This document shows, piece by piece, positions 63,048-64,000 of a stretch of DNA of 64,000 bases. The notes below the pieces were generated by a model that was not told the DNA's origin, did not search any database, and saw only the letters and a list, made by a program, of their open reading frames with translations. The DNA comes from an uncultured Chryseobacterium sp. (GTDB lineage: Bacteria > Bacteroidota > Bacteroidia > Flavobacteriales > Weeksellaceae). Both the position numbers and the translations under genes were made by a program. The stretch is taken from contig CAJYXJ010000042.1 in NCBI GenBank assembly GCA_913778085.1, positions 1 to 64,000 on the forward strand, read 5' to 3'. How positions within the stretch are numbered: position 1 is the first letter of the stretch; every line of letters starts with the position of its first letter.

Positions 63048-64000
63048 ATGAGAGAAGTTTATTTCATTAAACAAAATAAAGAAAAATGGTTGGGAATCGA
63101 ACAGGTTATCCAGGGGAAAATTAAAAAAAATCCCGATGACCTCTCTTCACTGTATATCAATCTCGTGAACGATCTTTCTTTTGCCCAGACGTATTACCCG
63201 AAAAGCAATACGACGGTTTATCTTAACCACCTTTCGGCGCAGATCTTCCAGAAGATTTATAAAACAAAAAGGGTAGAGGAGAACCGGCTGGTATACTTCT
63301 TTAAAACGGAAGTGCCACTGCTGGTCTTTCAGTACAGGCGGTATCTCGGGTATGCATTTCTCTTTTTTACCCTGTTTACGCTAATCGGAATGCTTTCGGC
63401 GGTTTATGATAAGGAATTTACCAAAATTATTTTAGGAGAAGATTACGTTAATCAGACCATTGAAAATATAAAGAGCGGAAACGCTGTAGGGGTTTACCAG
63501 AGCGGTTCGACCTGGGGAAGTACGATCGGGATTATTTTCAACAATATCGGAGTTGGTGCCAAGCTCTATATTTACGGCGTAACAGGAGGAGTAGGAACTT
63601 TATATGCCTTACTTACCAACAGCGTTATGCTCGGTTCCTTCCAATACTTTTTTTATGATTACGGCGCATTGAAAGACAGCGCCCGTGGCATATGGCTTCA
63701 TGGGGTATTTGAAATTTTCGCGATGGTGGTGGAAGCAATGTGCGGTCTGATCCTGGGAGCATCCATTTTATTTCCTAGAACATATTCCCGGTTCAACTCA
63801 TTCAAAAACGGGTTCAAAGATTCATTTAAGATATTCTTGAGCACCGTTCCTTTTACGGTCTGTGCCGGAATTATTGAAGGATATGTGACACGGCACGCAC
63901 TGACGATGCCTTTGTTCTTAAATTTAATCATTATCTTCGGCTCACTGGCGGTAATCGGATTTTATTATTTCGTATATCCTTCCATAGTCAACAAAAAAAC
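63048..64000 (+). CDS. SpoIIM (stage II sporulation M) family protein, partial
   Basis: The frame runs from ATG 63048 past the window end (317 codons visible). N-terminal cytoplasmic part with REVYFIKQNKEKWLGIEQVI and LSFAQTYYPKSNTTVYLNHL, then the membrane domain with FNNIGVGAKLYIYGVTGGVG and GIWLHGVFEIFAMVVEAMCG, the conserved part of the SpoIIM/DUF95 family. In Bacteroidetes these genes sit beside RDD, MoxR-ATPase and DUF4129 genes (recalled). The 3' end lies outside. Confidence 0.88.
   Translation, partial: MREVYFIKQNKEKWLGIEQVIQGKIKKNPDDLSSLYINLVNDLSFAQTYYPKSNTTVYLNHLSAQIFQKIYKTKRVEENRLVYFFKTEVPLLVFQYRRYLGYAFLFFTLFTLIGMLSAVYDKEFTKIILGEDYVNQTIENIKSGNAVGVYQSGSTWGSTIGIIFNNIGVGAKLYIYGVTGGVGTLYALLTNSVMLGSFQYFFYDYGALKDSARGIWLHGVFEIFAMVVEAMCGLILGASILFPRTYSRFNSFKNGFKDSFKIFLSTVPFTVCAGIIEGYVTRHALTMPLFLNLIIIFGSLAVIGFYYFVYPSIVNKK

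Overview
The window comes from a flavobacterium, most likely a Chryseobacterium-like member of the Weeksellaceae. Four things point there: an AT-rich genome, promoters of the Bacteroidetes TTTG-N19-TAnnTTTG type without purine-rich ribosome binding sites, family-specific proteins (GLPGLI, CtlX, OMP_b-brl TonB-type barrel, YLATT-pYEATS), and a ribosomal cluster followed by enolase and citrate synthase.

Layout. (1) 0-8.5 kb: accessory region with a small iron-permease-like protein, a broken lipoprotein gene, two consecutive minus-strand cassettes that look like polymorphic toxin plus lipoprotein immunity pairs, a 900-residue exported protein and a glycosidase-like lipoprotein. (2) 8.7-22.8 kb: the S10-spc-alpha ribosomal cluster from rplC to rplQ, including rpmD and rpmJ, which are short and easily missed, and with internal hairpins. 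(3) 22.8-29.5 kb: an accessory island holding a DUF2272 protein, an MliC-like lipoprotein, a 62-residue peptide, a NarL-type response regulator, an AT-rich sensory module, a HisKA_3 kinase, and a three-gene unit ending in a YLATT-pYEATS membrane protein. Three copies of a 20-bp box lie in front of three of these transcription units, always 19 nt before a -7-like element. This is the best candidate here for an undescribed system. (4) 29.6-35.9 kb: enolase, citrate synthase, a membrane protein, a cysteine-rich GG-leader peptide on the minus strand, an arginine-deiminase-fold enzyme, a degraded four-helix-bundle gene, and ctlX. (5) 35.9-42.3 kb: one operon of SpeD-like decarboxylase, DUF4178, a small membrane protein, DUF350, membrane-fused spermidine-synthase-like enzyme, exported FAD oxidoreductase and a polytopic membrane protein. 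(6) 42.4-64 kb: mostly ordinary chromosome. It carries a tandem pair of small paralogues, GH43 and alpha/beta hydrolases, a TonB-type barrel, nadD, recJ, a GH13 amylase, a YbiT-like ABC-F protein with a lost second P-loop, smpB, an OmpA/TSP3 protein, a YebC regulator, an LpxH-like phosphoesterase with a glycosyltransferase, a GNAT, a frameshifted XRE regulator divergent from a frameshifted secreted peptide, a GLPGLI protein, a 21-bp periodic array, an RDD protein and a SpoIIM-family protein cut by the window end.

Four genes carry apparent frameshifts or stops. They could be true decay or assembly errors. Nothing was searched against databases; family names come from sequence features and memory.
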